Source of the DNA: CAYQJS01 sp964417895
GTDB taxonomy: Bacteria; Chloroflexota; UBA6077; SHYK01
DNA length: 64,000 nt
NCBI GenBank assembly: GCA_964417895.1
Contig: CAYQJS010000007.1
Location: forward strand, 71,854 to 135,853
Direction: 5' to 3'
This document shows, piece by piece, positions 42,071 through 50,513 of the stretch. How positions within the stretch are numbered: the stretch's first letter is position 1; each line of letters starts with the position of its first letter. A program made the translations under genes and the position numbers. The notes below the pieces were generated by a model. It saw only the letters and a program-made list of their open reading frames with translations. It was not told the DNA's origin and did not search any database.

Positions 42071-44263
42071 GTGAATGTGATGGCAGCGACCGCCGTTAAG
42101 GGCGCGGATAGGCTCCTCGAGGCCGCCGGGCGATACCTGCCCGCGCGCGACATTGAGACGTTGCGGCGCGCCTACGAGATGGCCGCCGCAGCCCACGGCG
42201 AACAGCGGCGCGCCACGGGGGATCCCTACGTCTCCCATCCGGTGGCGGTCGCAGGCGTCCTCGCGGACCTTCATCTCGACGCCGCCACCCTCGCTGCCGC
42301 CCTCCTCCACGACGTTGTAGAGGACACGAGCATCGACCTGGCTACCATCGAGGCGCAATTCGGCCGGGAGGTCGCCGCGATCGTCGACGGCGTCACGAAA
42401 CTGGATCGCCTCCAGTGGGTGCCGGGCGGCGAGCGGCCCGTCGGCCTCCGCGAGGCCGAATGGGCAGAGAACCTGCGCAAGATGCTGCTGGCTATGGCCG
42501 ACGATCTGCGAGTCGTCCTGGTCAAGCTCGCCGACCGGCTGCACAACATGCAAACTCTCCAGCCATTCCCCCCGGAGAAGCAGCGGCGCATTGCCCTGGA
42601 GACTATGGAGATCTACGCACCGCTCGCGAACCGGTTGGGCATCTGGGAGATGAAGTGGCAGCTCGAGGACCTTGCCTTCCGGTACATCGAGCCGGAAGCC
42701 TACAAGCAGATCGCCCGCGACGTGCAGGAGCGCCGAACTGAGCGGGAACGGTACATCGCGAAGGCCGTCCGCGCCCTCAAGACCGAACTGGAAGCCGGCG
42801 GGATCCACGCTGAGGTCTTCGGCCGCCCTAAGCACCTGTACAGCATCCACCACAAGATGCAGGAACGCCAGGCCGACATCGGCCAGATCTATGACCTCCT
42901 CGCCGTCCGGGTGATCGTTCAGACCGTGTCGGAATGCTACAACGCCCTCGGTGTGGTCCACGGGCTGTGGCACCCACTGCCCGGCCAGTTCGACGATTAC
43001 ATCGCAACCCCGAAGGAGAGCGGCTACCAGTCGCTTCACACCACGGTGATCGCACTGGCGGGGAAGCCCCTCGAGATCCAGATCAGGACCGCCGAGATGA
43101 ACCAGGTGGCGGAGCTTGGGGTTGCCGCCCACTGGCGCTACAAGGAGGGGCGGCGGCAGGACCCGAAACTCGACGCCAAGATCTCCTGGCTGCGCCAGCT
43201 CATGGACTGGCAGAAGGAGGTGGCCGGCGGCGCCGAGGAGCTGGTGGACACGCTCCGCACCGACGTCTTCCAGCACCAGGTGTACGTTTTCACGCCGCGC
43301 GGCGAGATCAAGGAGCTTCCTAGCGGCGCGACCCCGCTGGACTTCGCTTACCGCGTCCACACCGAGATCGGGCACCGTTGCGTCGGCGCGAAGGTCAACG
43401 GCCGCCTGGTCTCCCTCAACCGCGAGCTCCAGAACAGCGAGGTAGTGGAGATCGTCACCAGCAAGTCGTCGCGGGGGCCGAGCCGAGACTGGCTCATTCC
43501 CGCCTACGGCTTCATCAAGACGGCCCACGCTCGGGAGAAGATCCGCCAGTGGTTCCGCCGCCAGGCGCGCGATGAGGCCGTGGCGCATGGGCGAGAGCTC
43601 GTGGACCGCGAGCTAAAGCGGCTCGGGCTCGTCGACGTCCGGCTCGACGACATCGCCTCTGCGTTCAAGTACGAGCGCCTCGATGACTTCTTCGCAGCGA
43701 TGGGCTATGGCGACATCCATCCGCAGCAGCTGCCCTCACGGTTATCAGCGGCGCTGCCGCAGCCGGAGCCCACGCTCCCCACGGTTGCGCCTCGCACGGA
43801 GGCGCAGGCCAGCGGAGTGCGAGTGAACGGGGTCGGCGACCTGTTCACGCAGCTCGCCCGCTGCTGCACTCCGGTGCCGGGCGACGCCATCATTGGCTTC
43901 ATCACCCGTGGACGGGGGATCACCGTGCACCGCACCGACTGCAGCAGCGTCCGCAACGAAGATGAGCCCGAGCGGCTCGTCGCCGTCGAGTGGGGCTCCC
44001 CCGGAAAGGGGATGTTTCCGGTCACGATGCGCATCGCGGCTCACGACCGAGAGGGCCTCGTGCGCGACATCGCGGCGGTCGTGGCGGACGAGAAGCTGAG
44101 CTTCAGCAGCATGAACGTTTCCGTCCAGAAGGGCCAGACGGCTGTCTTGACCGCGACGATGGACGTGCCCGACCTGGAGAAGCTGAGCCGCGTCATGGCG
44201 CGCATCGAGACGGTGCGCGACGTATTCAGCGTGCGCCGCGACGTCGCCGGGGCGTCAGCGTAG
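42071..44263 (+). CDS. rel: Bifunctional (p)ppGpp synthetase/hydrolase, RelA/SpoT homologue
   Basis: 730 residues from GTG 42071; ATG 42080 is favoured by the AGGTGA at 42070-42075. HD hydrolase domain with 'HPVAVAGVLADLHLDA' and 'LLHDVVEDT' (His80-Asp81, so hydrolysis is expected), synthetase domain with 'GRPKHLYSIHHKM' and 'YIATPKESGYQSLHT', TGS domain 'VYVFTPRGEIKELPSGATPL', and a C-terminal ACT domain 'RIAAHDREGLVRDIAAVVAD'. It makes and degrades the stringent-response alarmone, responding to uncharged tRNA at the ribosome. Length and order are standard for a long RSH protein. Confidence 0.96.
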   Translation: MNVMAATAVKGADRLLEAAGRYLPARDIETLRRAYEMAAAAHGEQRRATGDPYVSHPVAVAGVLADLHLDAATLAAALLHDVVEDTSIDLATIEAQFGREVAAIVDGVTKLDRLQWVPGGERPVGLREAEWAENLRKMLLAMADDLRVVLVKLADRLHNMQTLQPFPPEKQRRIALETMEIYAPLANRLGIWEMKWQLEDLAFRYIEPEAYKQIARDVQERRTERERYIAKAVRALKTELEAGGIHAEVFGRPKHLYSIHHKMQERQADIGQIYDLLAVRVIVQTVSECYNALGVVHGLWHPLPGQFDDYIATPKESGYQSLHTTVIALAGKPLEIQIRTAEMNQVAELGVAAHWRYKEGRRQDPKLDAKISWLRQLMDWQKEVAGGAEELVDTLRTDVFQHQVYVFTPRGEIKELPSGATPLDFAYRVHTEIGHRCVGAKVNGRLVSLNRELQNSEVVEIVTSKSSRGPSRDWLIPAYGFIKTAHAREKIRQWFRRQARDEAVAHGRELVDRELKRLGLVDVRLDDIASAFKYERLDDFFAAMGYGDIHPQQLPSRLSAALPQPEPTLPTVAPRTEAQASGVRVNGVGDLFTQLARCCTPVPGDAIIGFITRGRGITVHRTDCSSVRNEDEPERLVAVEWGSPGKGMFPVTMRIAAHDREGLVRDIAAVVADEKLSFSSMNVSVQKGQTAVLTATMDVPDLEKLSRVMARIETVRDVFSVRRDVAGASA

Positions 44264-44267
44264 AGGG

Positions 44268-44306
44268 GATTGCGGAATCACAGCACCGCCCCGGGAGTCC
44301 GCAATC
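44268..44306. terminator. Hairpin between rel and the FecR-like gene
   Basis: GATTGCGGA (44268-44276) pairs with TCCGCAATC (44298-44306) over a 21-base GC-rich loop. No T-run follows, so it may act with other factors; the genes on either side converge. Confidence 0.45.
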
Positions 44307-44330
44307 CGCACTCCACATTCCGCACTCGAA

Positions 44331-45572
44331 TCAATCCACCAGAAGCTGCAGGTCGCCGATCGAGGCATCAAACGTGTGGCCCGAGCCGGACACCTCGAAC
44401 GCAACGATGGATGTGGCCTGTCCCATCGCATGGGTGATGTCCAACTCGACCGGGACCCACACTCCTCGGTCGATAGGACTCCCCAGCGCCGTGGGCCGGT
44501 TCTCCGGGTTGGCATAGTAGAACCCCTGCGTCCAGGACTGGTCGGAGCCCCGGCGGTCCCTATACCGCAGGCGGAGCATCATCGGGTACTCGGAGCCCAC
44601 GTAGCCGCCGCCGGACAGCGACGCGAAGTCCACACGGACGCGCGCGCTGAGTACGATGCGGCGGGCGCCGCTTACGTCGCGCTCCACCACCTGGCGCAGG
44701 CCCGTCTCATTGTGCGCGTCCACGACGCTGCTGCGCGTCACGCGCAGCGCCCGGTCCGGAGCCCCCGGTTGGCTGATCGCCACCACGTCCAGGCGACCCG
44801 GCACATCGGCTCGCCCTTGTTCGCGGTCTTCCCACGGCTCCCAGTCCGCGTACCCCGCCGCGAAATCAGCGTTCCTCAGCACGTTCTCCAAGAGGCCTGA
44901 GATCAGGTAGCCGCCTCCCGTGGCCGGTAATATGAGTTTGTGGCCCGCTTCGATCTCGACCGTTTCATCGCCGACGGCGGCGGCGCCTCGCCCCTCCCAG
45001 ACAGATATCCGCGTGGCGTCCGACCCGGCCCGCACGGTGTATTCGCCCGGTACGAGGGCGATGGCGCCATGCGGAGTAACGAGATTTACCGTGTGAGCCT
45101 TCTCGGCCATCTGCGGAATCGAGACGCGGACCGCCCCGGACCTCAGCGCGAACTGGGCTTGAGTCGCCGCAGGATTCACCCGGCCGATGCGGGTCGCGCT
45201 CACCTGGAGGCGCGCTTCCGGATACAGCTCCAGCAGCGACCCGTCGAACACTCGCAGACTGGCGACCGCTCCCGCGCTGGTCGCCACCTCATCCTCCTCG
45301 AACACCGATATGCCCTGGCGCGCGCTCGCTTCGTTGCGCTGGCCAGCCTCGCGATACAGGACGATTCCAGACAGTTGCTCCAGTGTCACGGGCACCGGCG
45401 CCGCGGCGTGCCGCGCTACGTCGAACGCCCAGCGGACTCCTCCGAAGGCGAAGACAAGCCATATCGCGAACGCGCCGGCCACCACGAGCCATGTGAGGCG
45501 CCGCATGCGCAACTCAGCCTCCCGCGACGGCCAGCCGCCTGCCGCCTCGGGGGTGCCGGCTTCCTGCCTCAC
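44331..45572 (-). CDS. Membrane-anchored FecR-like domain protein
   Basis: 413 residues from GTG 45572, overlapping the tgt stop by four bases. A single membrane helix 'LTWLVVAGAFAIWLVFAFGG' (about 24-45) is followed by a FecR-type beta domain: 'QGISVFEEDEVATSAGAVAS', 'GSLLELYPEARLQVS' and 'GAVRVSIPQM', then 'VNLVTPHGAIALVPGEYTVR'. The C-terminal 200 residues form a jelly-roll-like part ending 'IVAFEVSGSGHTFDASIGDL'. It is probably an outside-facing sensor or structural protein. No sigma factor lies nearby. Linkage with tgt looks incidental. Confidence 0.7.
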   Translation of the reverse strand: MRQEAGTPEAAGGWPSREAELRMRRLTWLVVAGAFAIWLVFAFGGVRWAFDVARHAAAPVPVTLEQLSGIVLYREAGQRNEASARQGISVFEEDEVATSAGAVASLRVFDGSLLELYPEARLQVSATRIGRVNPAATQAQFALRSGAVRVSIPQMAEKAHTVNLVTPHGAIALVPGEYTVRAGSDATRISVWEGRGAAAVGDETVEIEAGHKLILPATGGGYLISGLLENVLRNADFAAGYADWEPWEDREQGRADVPGRLDVVAISQPGAPDRALRVTRSSVVDAHNETGLRQVVERDVSGARRIVLSARVRVDFASLSGGGYVGSEYPMMLRLRYRDRRGSDQSWTQGFYYANPENRPTALGSPIDRGVWVPVELDITHAMGQATSIVAFEVSGSGHTFDASIGDLQLLVD

Positions 45573-46708
45573 GATACGCTCGCCCCGGAGAGGATGGCCG
45601 CGCGGTGAGGCCCGCCGCCCACCCGACGCAGCATCTCGTCGAATTCTCCCTCGCAGATCGCGCGGCGAGCCTCGGCTACCAGGCGTATCAAGAACCGAAT
45701 ATTGTGGAGGCTCGCGAGCCGAAGGCCGAGGTCCTCCCCCGCACGCACCAGATGATGCAGATAGCCGGTTGAGAACTCCGTGCAGGCGGCGCAGTCGCAG
45801 TCGGCCTCAAGCGGGGTCGTGCGGCTCGCAAGCCCAGGCCGACGCAGGTTCAGAGTGCCCTGCCGCGTGAGCACCGTGCCGTTACGGCCCAGCCTCGTAG
45901 GGAGAACGCAGTCAAAGAGGTCGACACCTCGCGCGACCGCCTTCAGCACGTCGCCCGGCGCGCCGACTCCCATCAGATAGCGAGGCCGATCCGGGGGGAG
46001 GGCAGCCACCGCGGCTTCGAGCGCCGGCCAGGTCTCCTCGCGCTGCTCGCCAATGCTCAGCCCGCCGATCCCGTACCCGTCGAACTCCATTGCAGCCAGA
46101 GCGGATGCAGCGCGGCGCCGTAGCTCGGTATCAATGCCACCCTGGACGATGCCGAACACCGCCTGCCCCCGCGCGTGTCCGCTTGCCAGCGACCGTCGGG
46201 CCCACCGCACAGTCCGCTCGGTCGCCTCCAGGAGCTCCAGGCTCCTGCACGGGTAGGGAGGACATACATCAAGCGCCATGGCGATGTCCGACTCCAGCCC
46301 AGCCTGGACCTCCATCGCCAGCTCGGGCGTCAACGTGCGCTCCTCACCATCCAGATGCGAGCGAAACGTGGCCCCGCGCTCGTCGATTCGACACAGATGG
46401 CGGAGGCTCAGCACCTGGAAGCCGCCGCTATCGGTCAGGATGGGACCTTTCCATCCCATGAAATGGTGAAGCCCGCCCGCCCCCCGAACCACGCCTGCAC
46501 CGGGACGTTGCCACAGGTGGTACGTATTGGCGAGTACACACTGGGCCCCGGCGGAAAGCAGCTCTCGTGGCGCGAGCGCTTTGACCGACGCCTGCGTGCC
46601 GACAGGCATGAACGCGGGGGTCTCGATGGCGCCGTGGCGGGTCTCGATGAGACCCGCCCGCGCATGGCTCCGCGGACATTCGGCGTGGATGGCGAAAGCG
46701 GCGCTCAC
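45569..46708 (-). CDS. tgt: Queuine tRNA-ribosyltransferase
   Basis: 379 residues from GTG 46708, chosen for AGGGG five bases upstream; ATG 46726 is in frame without a site. 'TPAFMPVGTQASVKALAPRE', catalytic 'LTDSGGFQVLSL', 'GGLSIGEQREETW', nucleophile region 'LFDCVLPTRLGRNG' and the zinc site 'CDCAACTEF...H' are all present. It swaps guanine-34 for preQ1 in tRNAs. queA, the next step, lies 1.3 kb away on the opposite strand. Confidence 0.95.
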   Translation of the reverse strand: MSAAFAIHAECPRSHARAGLIETRHGAIETPAFMPVGTQASVKALAPRELLSAGAQCVLANTYHLWQRPGAGVVRGAGGLHHFMGWKGPILTDSGGFQVLSLRHLCRIDERGATFRSHLDGEERTLTPELAMEVQAGLESDIAMALDVCPPYPCRSLELLEATERTVRWARRSLASGHARGQAVFGIVQGGIDTELRRRAASALAAMEFDGYGIGGLSIGEQREETWPALEAAVAALPPDRPRYLMGVGAPGDVLKAVARGVDLFDCVLPTRLGRNGTVLTRQGTLNLRRPGLASRTTPLEADCDCAACTEFSTGYLHHLVRAGEDLGLRLASLHNIRFLIRLVAEARRAICEGEFDEMLRRVGGGPHRAAILSGASVS

Positions 46709-46767
46709 GTAACCCCTGCTATACATTGATTCGACTTCATGCCCGGCGCACCACTGGCGATGAAAGA

Positions 46768-46818
46768 TCACCCCCCACCCCAACCCTCCCCCGCAAGGGG
46801 GGAGGGGGTATTTTCAGG
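46768..46818. repeat. Family A palindromic repeat before ruvB
   Basis: GATCACCCCCCACCCCAACC then CTCCCCCGCAAGGGGGGAGG and GGGTATTTTCAGGT. It is almost base-for-base the same as 58062-58122, including the flanking ATGAAAGAT and TATTTTCAGG. Confidence 0.75.
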
Positions 46819-46905
46819 TCAGTCGTGGTCGTTGCGGCGGTGGGGGCGGCGCCCTCATCATCACAGTCATTGGTTTTATACTTCGGCGATTTTCCGGGGG
46901 GGCAG

Positions 46906-47943
46906 GTGGCGGACCGGCTGGTCAGCGCGAGCCCGCGGGCCGAGGATGAGGCCGTCGAGGCCACTCTTCGGCCACGGCGGCTGGATGAGTTCGTGGGCCA
47001 GGCCAAGATCAAGGAGAACCTGGCCATCTTCATCGATGCCGCACGGGCGCGCCAGGAGCCTATCGAACACGTACTCCTCTACGGCCCCCCCGGCCTGGGG
47101 AAGACGACCCTCGCCAATATCATAGCCGCCGAGATGCAGGTCAATATCCGGACGACTTCCGGACCGGCCGTCGAGCATCCGGGCGAGCTCGCTTCAATCC
47201 TGACGCGACTCGGTCGCGGCGACATCCTCTTCGTCGACGAGGTCCACCGGCTCAGCCGCATCGTCGAAGAGGCGATGTACCCCGCGATGGAGGACTTCGT
47301 CTGGGACATCATCCTGGGGAAGGGCCCCGCTGCGCAAAGCGTGCGCCTGAGCCTCCAGCGCTTCACGGTAATTGGAGCGACGACCCGCATCGCCATGCTC
47401 AGCGCCCCGCTCCGGGATCGGTTCGGTGTCACGTATCGGCTCGACTTCTACGATGAAAATGCGCTGGTGCAAATCCTGGAACGTTCGGCCCGCATCCTCG
47501 GGGTCCCGCTCGACGAGCCCGCAAGCCAGGAGATCGCCAGGCGATCACGAGGAACGCCACGGATCGCCAATCGGCTCCTCAAGCGCGTGCGCGACTACGC
47601 CCAGGTGCGGGCCGACGGCTTCATAACGCACGATGTCGCTCAGGACGCGCTCGCTCGCCTGGAGGTGGACGAGCTGGGCCTCGACGAGGTAGACCGGAAG
47701 GTGCTCCTGGCTTTGATCGATAAGTTCGGCGGCGGCCCCGCCGGCGTCGAGACCATCGCGGCGGCTACGAGCGAGGAAGCAGACACCATCATGGACGTCT
47801 ACGAACCGTTCTTGATCCAGCTGGGGTTCCTGGCGAGAACGCCCCGGGGCCGTGTAGCGACGGTTCGAGCCTACGAGCACCTGGGCCGCACCCCGCCGCC
47901 AGAAGCGGGACACAGCGACGACCGCCAGGCGCGCCTCCTATAG
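46906..47943 (+). CDS. ruvB: Holliday junction DNA helicase subunit RuvB
   Basis: 345 residues from GTG 46906 with GGGGGGCAG upstream; the frame upstream to 46726 is repeat sequence. 'LRPRRLDEFVGQAKIKENLA', Walker A 'GPPGLGKT' (60-67), Walker B 'DEVH' (111-114), sensor 'GATTR' and arginine-finger region 'APLRDRFGVTYRLDFY', then the winged helix 'GGGPAGVETIAAATSEEADT'. It is the hexameric motor of branch migration with RuvA. ruvA and ruvC are not beside it. Confidence 0.96.
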   Translation: MADRLVSASPRAEDEAVEATLRPRRLDEFVGQAKIKENLAIFIDAARARQEPIEHVLLYGPPGLGKTTLANIIAAEMQVNIRTTSGPAVEHPGELASILTRLGRGDILFVDEVHRLSRIVEEAMYPAMEDFVWDIILGKGPAAQSVRLSLQRFTVIGATTRIAMLSAPLRDRFGVTYRLDFYDENALVQILERSARILGVPLDEPASQEIARRSRGTPRIANRLLKRVRDYAQVRADGFITHDVAQDALARLEVDELGLDEVDRKVLLALIDKFGGGPAGVETIAAATSEEADTIMDVYEPFLIQLGFLARTPRGRVATVRAYEHLGRTPPPEAGHSDDRQARLL

Positions 47944-47945
47944 GC

Positions 47946-48101
47946 GGTCCCAGGTCCCAAGTCCCAGGTCCAGGTCCCACTGGGCGACATAATGACTTCA
48001 CCTAATGACGGCCGCGGGAGCCGGGGGTGTGGGCTGCACTCAGACTTGGGACTTGGGACTGTGGACTTGGGACCCTCCTCGGCTGTGGACTTGGGACTTT
48101 C
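47946..48101. repeat. Short GGACTTGGGAC / GTCCCAAGTCC repeats around the queA start
   Basis: GGTCCCAAGTCCCAGGTCC-type units occur at 47947-47980 and, inverted, ACTTGGGACTTGGGACTGTG and further GACTTGGGAC units at 48041-48101. The two groups face each other and could fold into a long stem. They extend into the first codons of queA. Confidence 0.65.
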
Positions 48102-49104
48102 GTCGTACAGCTACGACCTGCCCCCGGACTTGATCGCGCAGACGCCGATCGAGCCCAGGGACGCAGCTCGCCTCCTTCTGCTCGATCGCGCGACAGCCTC
48201 TCTTGGGCACCATCGGGTCCACGAGCTGCCGTTGCTGTTGCGCGCGGGCGATCTCGTCGTCGCGAACCGGAGTCGCGTGCTCCCGGCGCGGCTCGTGGGT
48301 ACCAAGGCCGAAAGCGGCGGGCGCGTCGAGCTGCTCCTGCTGCGCCCCCTCGGGGATCACCGCTGGGAGGCCCTCGTGGGCGGACGGCGATTGCGCGAGG
48401 GACAGCGGGTCCGGATCGCTCCCGACGTCAGCCTCGAGATCGGAGAGGCGACGGCCGCAGGCCGCGTCGTACACTTCCCACCCACGAGTGACCCTACCGA
48501 CATGTTGCACCGCTACGGACAGGTCCCCCTGCCTCCGTACATCCGCGGATACACCGGTGACGGCGAGCGCTATCAGACCGTCTACGCCCGGGAGGAAGGC
48601 TCAGCCGCGGCTCCGACCGCTGGCCTGCATTTCACGCCTGAGCTGGTCGACCGGCTGCGCGCCGGGGGCGTCAGCTGGGCGACGGTAGTGCTCCACGTCG
48701 GTCTGGATACATTCAAGCCAATGGCGGACGAGGACGTGCGGCAGCATCGGATCCACACCGAGTGGATAGAGGTCGATGGTACGGTCGTGGACGCCGTCGA
48801 GGCGGCGCACGACCGCGGAGGTCATGTTGTCGCCGTTGGTACGACGACGGTGCGGGCGCTGGAGCACGCCGCGGGCGATGGCCGTCTCCGCCCCTATCGC
48901 GGCCCCGCCGATCTCTTCATCACACCGGGCTACGAGTTTCGCGTCGTAGACGCGCTCTTGACGAACTTCCACATGCCCCGTAGCTCGTTGCTGCTGCTGG
49001 TCGCTGCCTTCGCCGGGCGCGAGTCTATTCTGGACGCGTATCGGGAGGCCATGCGCCTCCAGTATCGGTTCCTCAGCTTCGGGGACGCGATGCTCGTCCG
49101 GTGA
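48085..49104 (+). CDS. queA: S-adenosylmethionine:tRNA ribosyltransferase-isomerase
   Basis: 339 residues from GTG 48085; the start is uncertain because the first codons ('VDLGLSS') are repeat DNA and no ribosome site is seen. The core 'YDLPPDLIAQTPIEPRDAAR', 'VLPARLVGTKAESGGRVELL', 'AAPTAGLHFTPELVDRL' and 'LHVGLDTFKPM' is typical, as is the C-terminal 'LLTNFHMPRSSLLLLVAAFA'. It makes epoxyqueuosine on tRNA, following Tgt. Confidence 0.94.
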   Translation: MDLGLSSYSYDLPPDLIAQTPIEPRDAARLLLLDRATASLGHHRVHELPLLLRAGDLVVANRSRVLPARLVGTKAESGGRVELLLLRPLGDHRWEALVGGRRLREGQRVRIAPDVSLEIGEATAAGRVVHFPPTSDPTDMLHRYGQVPLPPYIRGYTGDGERYQTVYAREEGSAAAPTAGLHFTPELVDRLRAGGVSWATVVLHVGLDTFKPMADEDVRQHRIHTEWIEVDGTVVDAVEAAHDRGGHVVAVGTTTVRALEHAAGDGRLRPYRGPADLFITPGYEFRVVDALLTNFHMPRSSLLLLVAAFAGRESILDAYREAMRLQYRFLSFGDAMLVR

Positions 49105-49108
49105 TGAG

Positions 49109-49127
49109 ATATGATTACTTGTCATAT
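49109..49127. promoter_or_regulatory. Palindrome upstream of the RHH antitoxin gene
   Basis: ATATGA and TCATAT around seven bases, 12 bases before the GTG start. Ribbon-helix-helix antitoxins commonly bind such sites to repress their own operon. Confidence 0.5.
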
Positions 49128-49138
49128 TAGGAGGCGAC

Positions 49139-49381
49139 GTGGGGCGCGCCAAAGTGGCCGTTAGCATCGATGCGGGACTACTGCGAGAGGTAGACAGGCG
49201 CGTAGCGACGGGCGAATTCGCCAGCCGAAGCCAGGCCGTTGGTACTGCCCTCATACTGCTCCTGAGTCGCCACAACGCCCGGCAGCATCTGCTCGGGGAG
49301 CTTGCAAACCTCGACGCTGCAGAGGAGCGCTCGCTGGCCGACGAGGACTTTGCCGCTGAAGCGTCGTGGCCGAAGTACTGA
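49139..49381 (+). CDS. Ribbon-helix-helix antitoxin-like protein
   Basis: 80 residues, GTG with AGGAGGCGAC upstream. 'KVAVSIDAGLLREVDRRVA' (strand then helix) and 'FASRSQAVGTALILLLSRH' form the RHH/CopG-type dimer fold; the acidic C-terminus ('LDAAEERSLADEDFAAE') is the usual toxin-binding part of MazE-like RHH antitoxins. Its partner toxin downstream is reduced to a short MazF-like remnant. Confidence 0.8.
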   Translation: MGRAKVAVSIDAGLLREVDRRVATGEFASRSQAVGTALILLLSRHNARQHLLGELANLDAAEERSLADEDFAAEASWPKY

Positions 49382-49524
49382 GAGGTGAGATTCATTGGGC
49401 TAAGCTCAGCCCGGTCCGGGGACTGATGCGAGGTCTAACGAGCGACCGGAGCCGACGATGTTCGCACGCATCCCACTGCCATAAATCCCGATTCGATTTG
49501 TCGCTCTCGATAAGCGGCCGATAA
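49378..49524 (+). pseudogene. Truncated MazF-like toxin remnant
   Basis: Directly overlapping the antitoxin stop, the frame reads 'LRGEIHWAKLSPVRG', matching the first strand of MazF/PemK toxins (RGEIYWxxLxPxxG). After this the likeness ends and the frame runs 33 more codons of unrelated sequence to TAA. The toxin is gone; the antitoxin is an orphan. Confidence 0.65.
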
Positions 49525-49544
49525 CTGTTAATCATAACTATCTA

Positions 49545-49573
49545 TTGACAGCCATCATGTTCTGTGCTAGGAT
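49545..49573 (+). promoter_or_regulatory. Sigma-70-type promoter of the AbrB-PIN module
   Basis: TTGACA (49545-49550), 17 bases, TAGGAT (49568-49573). Transcription would begin near 49580, nine bases before ATG 49589. Confidence 0.7.
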
Positions 49574-49575
49574 GA

Positions 49576-49598
49576 TTTCTGAAATCGGATGTCAGAAA
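49576..49598. promoter_or_regulatory. Operator-like inverted repeat over the antitoxin start
   Basis: TTTCTGA (49576-49582) and TCAGAAA (49592-49598), perfect seven-base arms with a nine-base gap, covering the predicted transcription start and first codons. This is consistent with autorepression by the AbrB-type antitoxin. Confidence 0.55.
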
Positions 49599-49885
49599 CT
49601 ATGAACCCTGTAGAACGATCTCGAGACATTACCCTTCGACCAAGACGGCAGCTCACTCTCCCACCTGATATTTGTGAGCTGTTGGGCTTGCAGGTCGGTG
49701 ATCGGCTGGAGCTCTCGGTCGCCGACGATGCGCTCGTGGTGAAACCCAAGAAGGCCGTTGCGCTCAAGGCCCTGGCTGAGATTCAGCGGGTGTTCCAGGA
49801 GTCAGGGGTAACCGAGGAAGAACTGCAGGAAGAGGGCGGGAAGATTCGCGAGCGGCTCTCTCGCACCCGCTATAGCGAGACGTAA
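49589..49885 (+). CDS. AbrB/MazE-fold antitoxin
   Basis: 98 residues from ATG 49589, or ATG 49601 if the first lies too close to the transcript start. 'RDITLRPRRQLTLPPDICEL' then 'LGLQVGDRLELSVADDALVV' and 'KPKK' is the swapped-hairpin AbrB/SpoVT DNA-binding domain. The C-terminal helix region 'LAEIQRVFQESGVTEEELQE' is the likely toxin-binding part. It overlaps the PIN toxin frame by 14 bases. Confidence 0.85.
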   Translation: MSETMNPVERSRDITLRPRRQLTLPPDICELLGLQVGDRLELSVADDALVVKPKKAVALKALAEIQRVFQESGVTEEELQEEGGKIRERLSRTRYSET

Positions 49886-50309
49886 GCCGCAGCCGTTCAT
49901 CGACACGAATGTCCTCTTCTCCGGCGTCTACTCTCCCCTGGGTGCACCTGCGGCCATCCTCCGTCAACATGCCGAAGGAGCCATCACCATCGTCGTCTCG
50001 CGCCAGGTACTCGAAGAATTGGTGGGAACCATCAAGACCAAGAAGCCGGAGCTCCTTCCGCTCCTGTACACCTTCCTGACTCACGCGCCACCAGAGCTGT
50101 GTGTTGACCCCACGCTCCTGGAGGTGGAGGAGGCCAGTCGCTGGATCAACCCTACCGACGCGCCCATCCTCGCGGCAGCGCGAACGAGCGGCGCGGACTG
50201 CATTGTCACGGGGAACACGCGACATTTCACACCGAACGTGGCTGCGCGTTCAGGGATCAGAATTGTCACCCCCGCCCAGTACGTGGAGCAGCTCGGTGCA
50301 TCGCGCTGA
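49872..50309 (+). CDS. PIN-domain toxin (VapC-like ribonuclease) with unclear start
   Basis: The frame reads 'RRKPQPFIDTNVLFSGVYSP' with the first catalytic Asp, 'VSRQVLEELVGTIKTKK' with the Glu, 'INPTDAPILAAARTSGADCI' with the next Asp and 'VTGNTRHF' with the last conserved region, about 145 codons. No ATG, GTG or TTG precedes the first catalytic Asp; the only near candidate is ATA 49872, and the first normal start (GTG 50019) would remove the active site. Either a rare start, frameshifting from the antitoxin, or a sequence error explains this. It is expected to cleave RNA when free of the antitoxin. Confidence 0.75.
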   Translation: MARRKPQPFIDTNVLFSGVYSPLGAPAAILRQHAEGAITIVVSRQVLEELVGTIKTKKPELLPLLYTFLTHAPPELCVDPTLLEVEEASRWINPTDAPILAAARTSGADCIVTGNTRHFTPNVAARSGIRIVTPAQYVEQLGASR

Positions 50310-50513
50310 GAAAGTGGGGGAGTAGGAGACTGATGCAGTCTCGCTCTGTGGTCTCCGGAGCTCAGAACCCCCCGTTTGTGAGACTTCCCTTGAGCTCGCC
50401 CCGTGAACCCGAGATCCTCGACGGGCTGTGGCAGTTGGTCGACTGAGAACTGGCCCATTGGCTTGCCCGCCCGTCGCGCGCGCTGTTAGAATCCGCCATC
50501 CCGAGGAGTACCT
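50310..50513. other. Spacer before rpmI
   Basis: No infC or other gene is seen here. The 3' part holds the promoter at 50463-50492. Confidence 0.5.
50463..50492 (+). promoter_or_regulatory. Probable promoter of rpmI-rplT
   Basis: TTGCCC, 18 bases, TAGAAT; start near 50499 and a leader of about 15 bases to ATG 50514. This would give the two ribosomal genes their own transcript apart from infC. Confidence 0.5.

Noticed and set aside
41987..43588. 533-codon minus-strand frame opposite rel
   Set aside because: Shadow of the RelA/SpoT gene caused by high GC at third positions.
46726..46905. Longer RuvB with 60 extra N-terminal residues
   Set aside because: The extension is the family A repeat in frame; GTG 46906 gives the normal length with a ribosome site.
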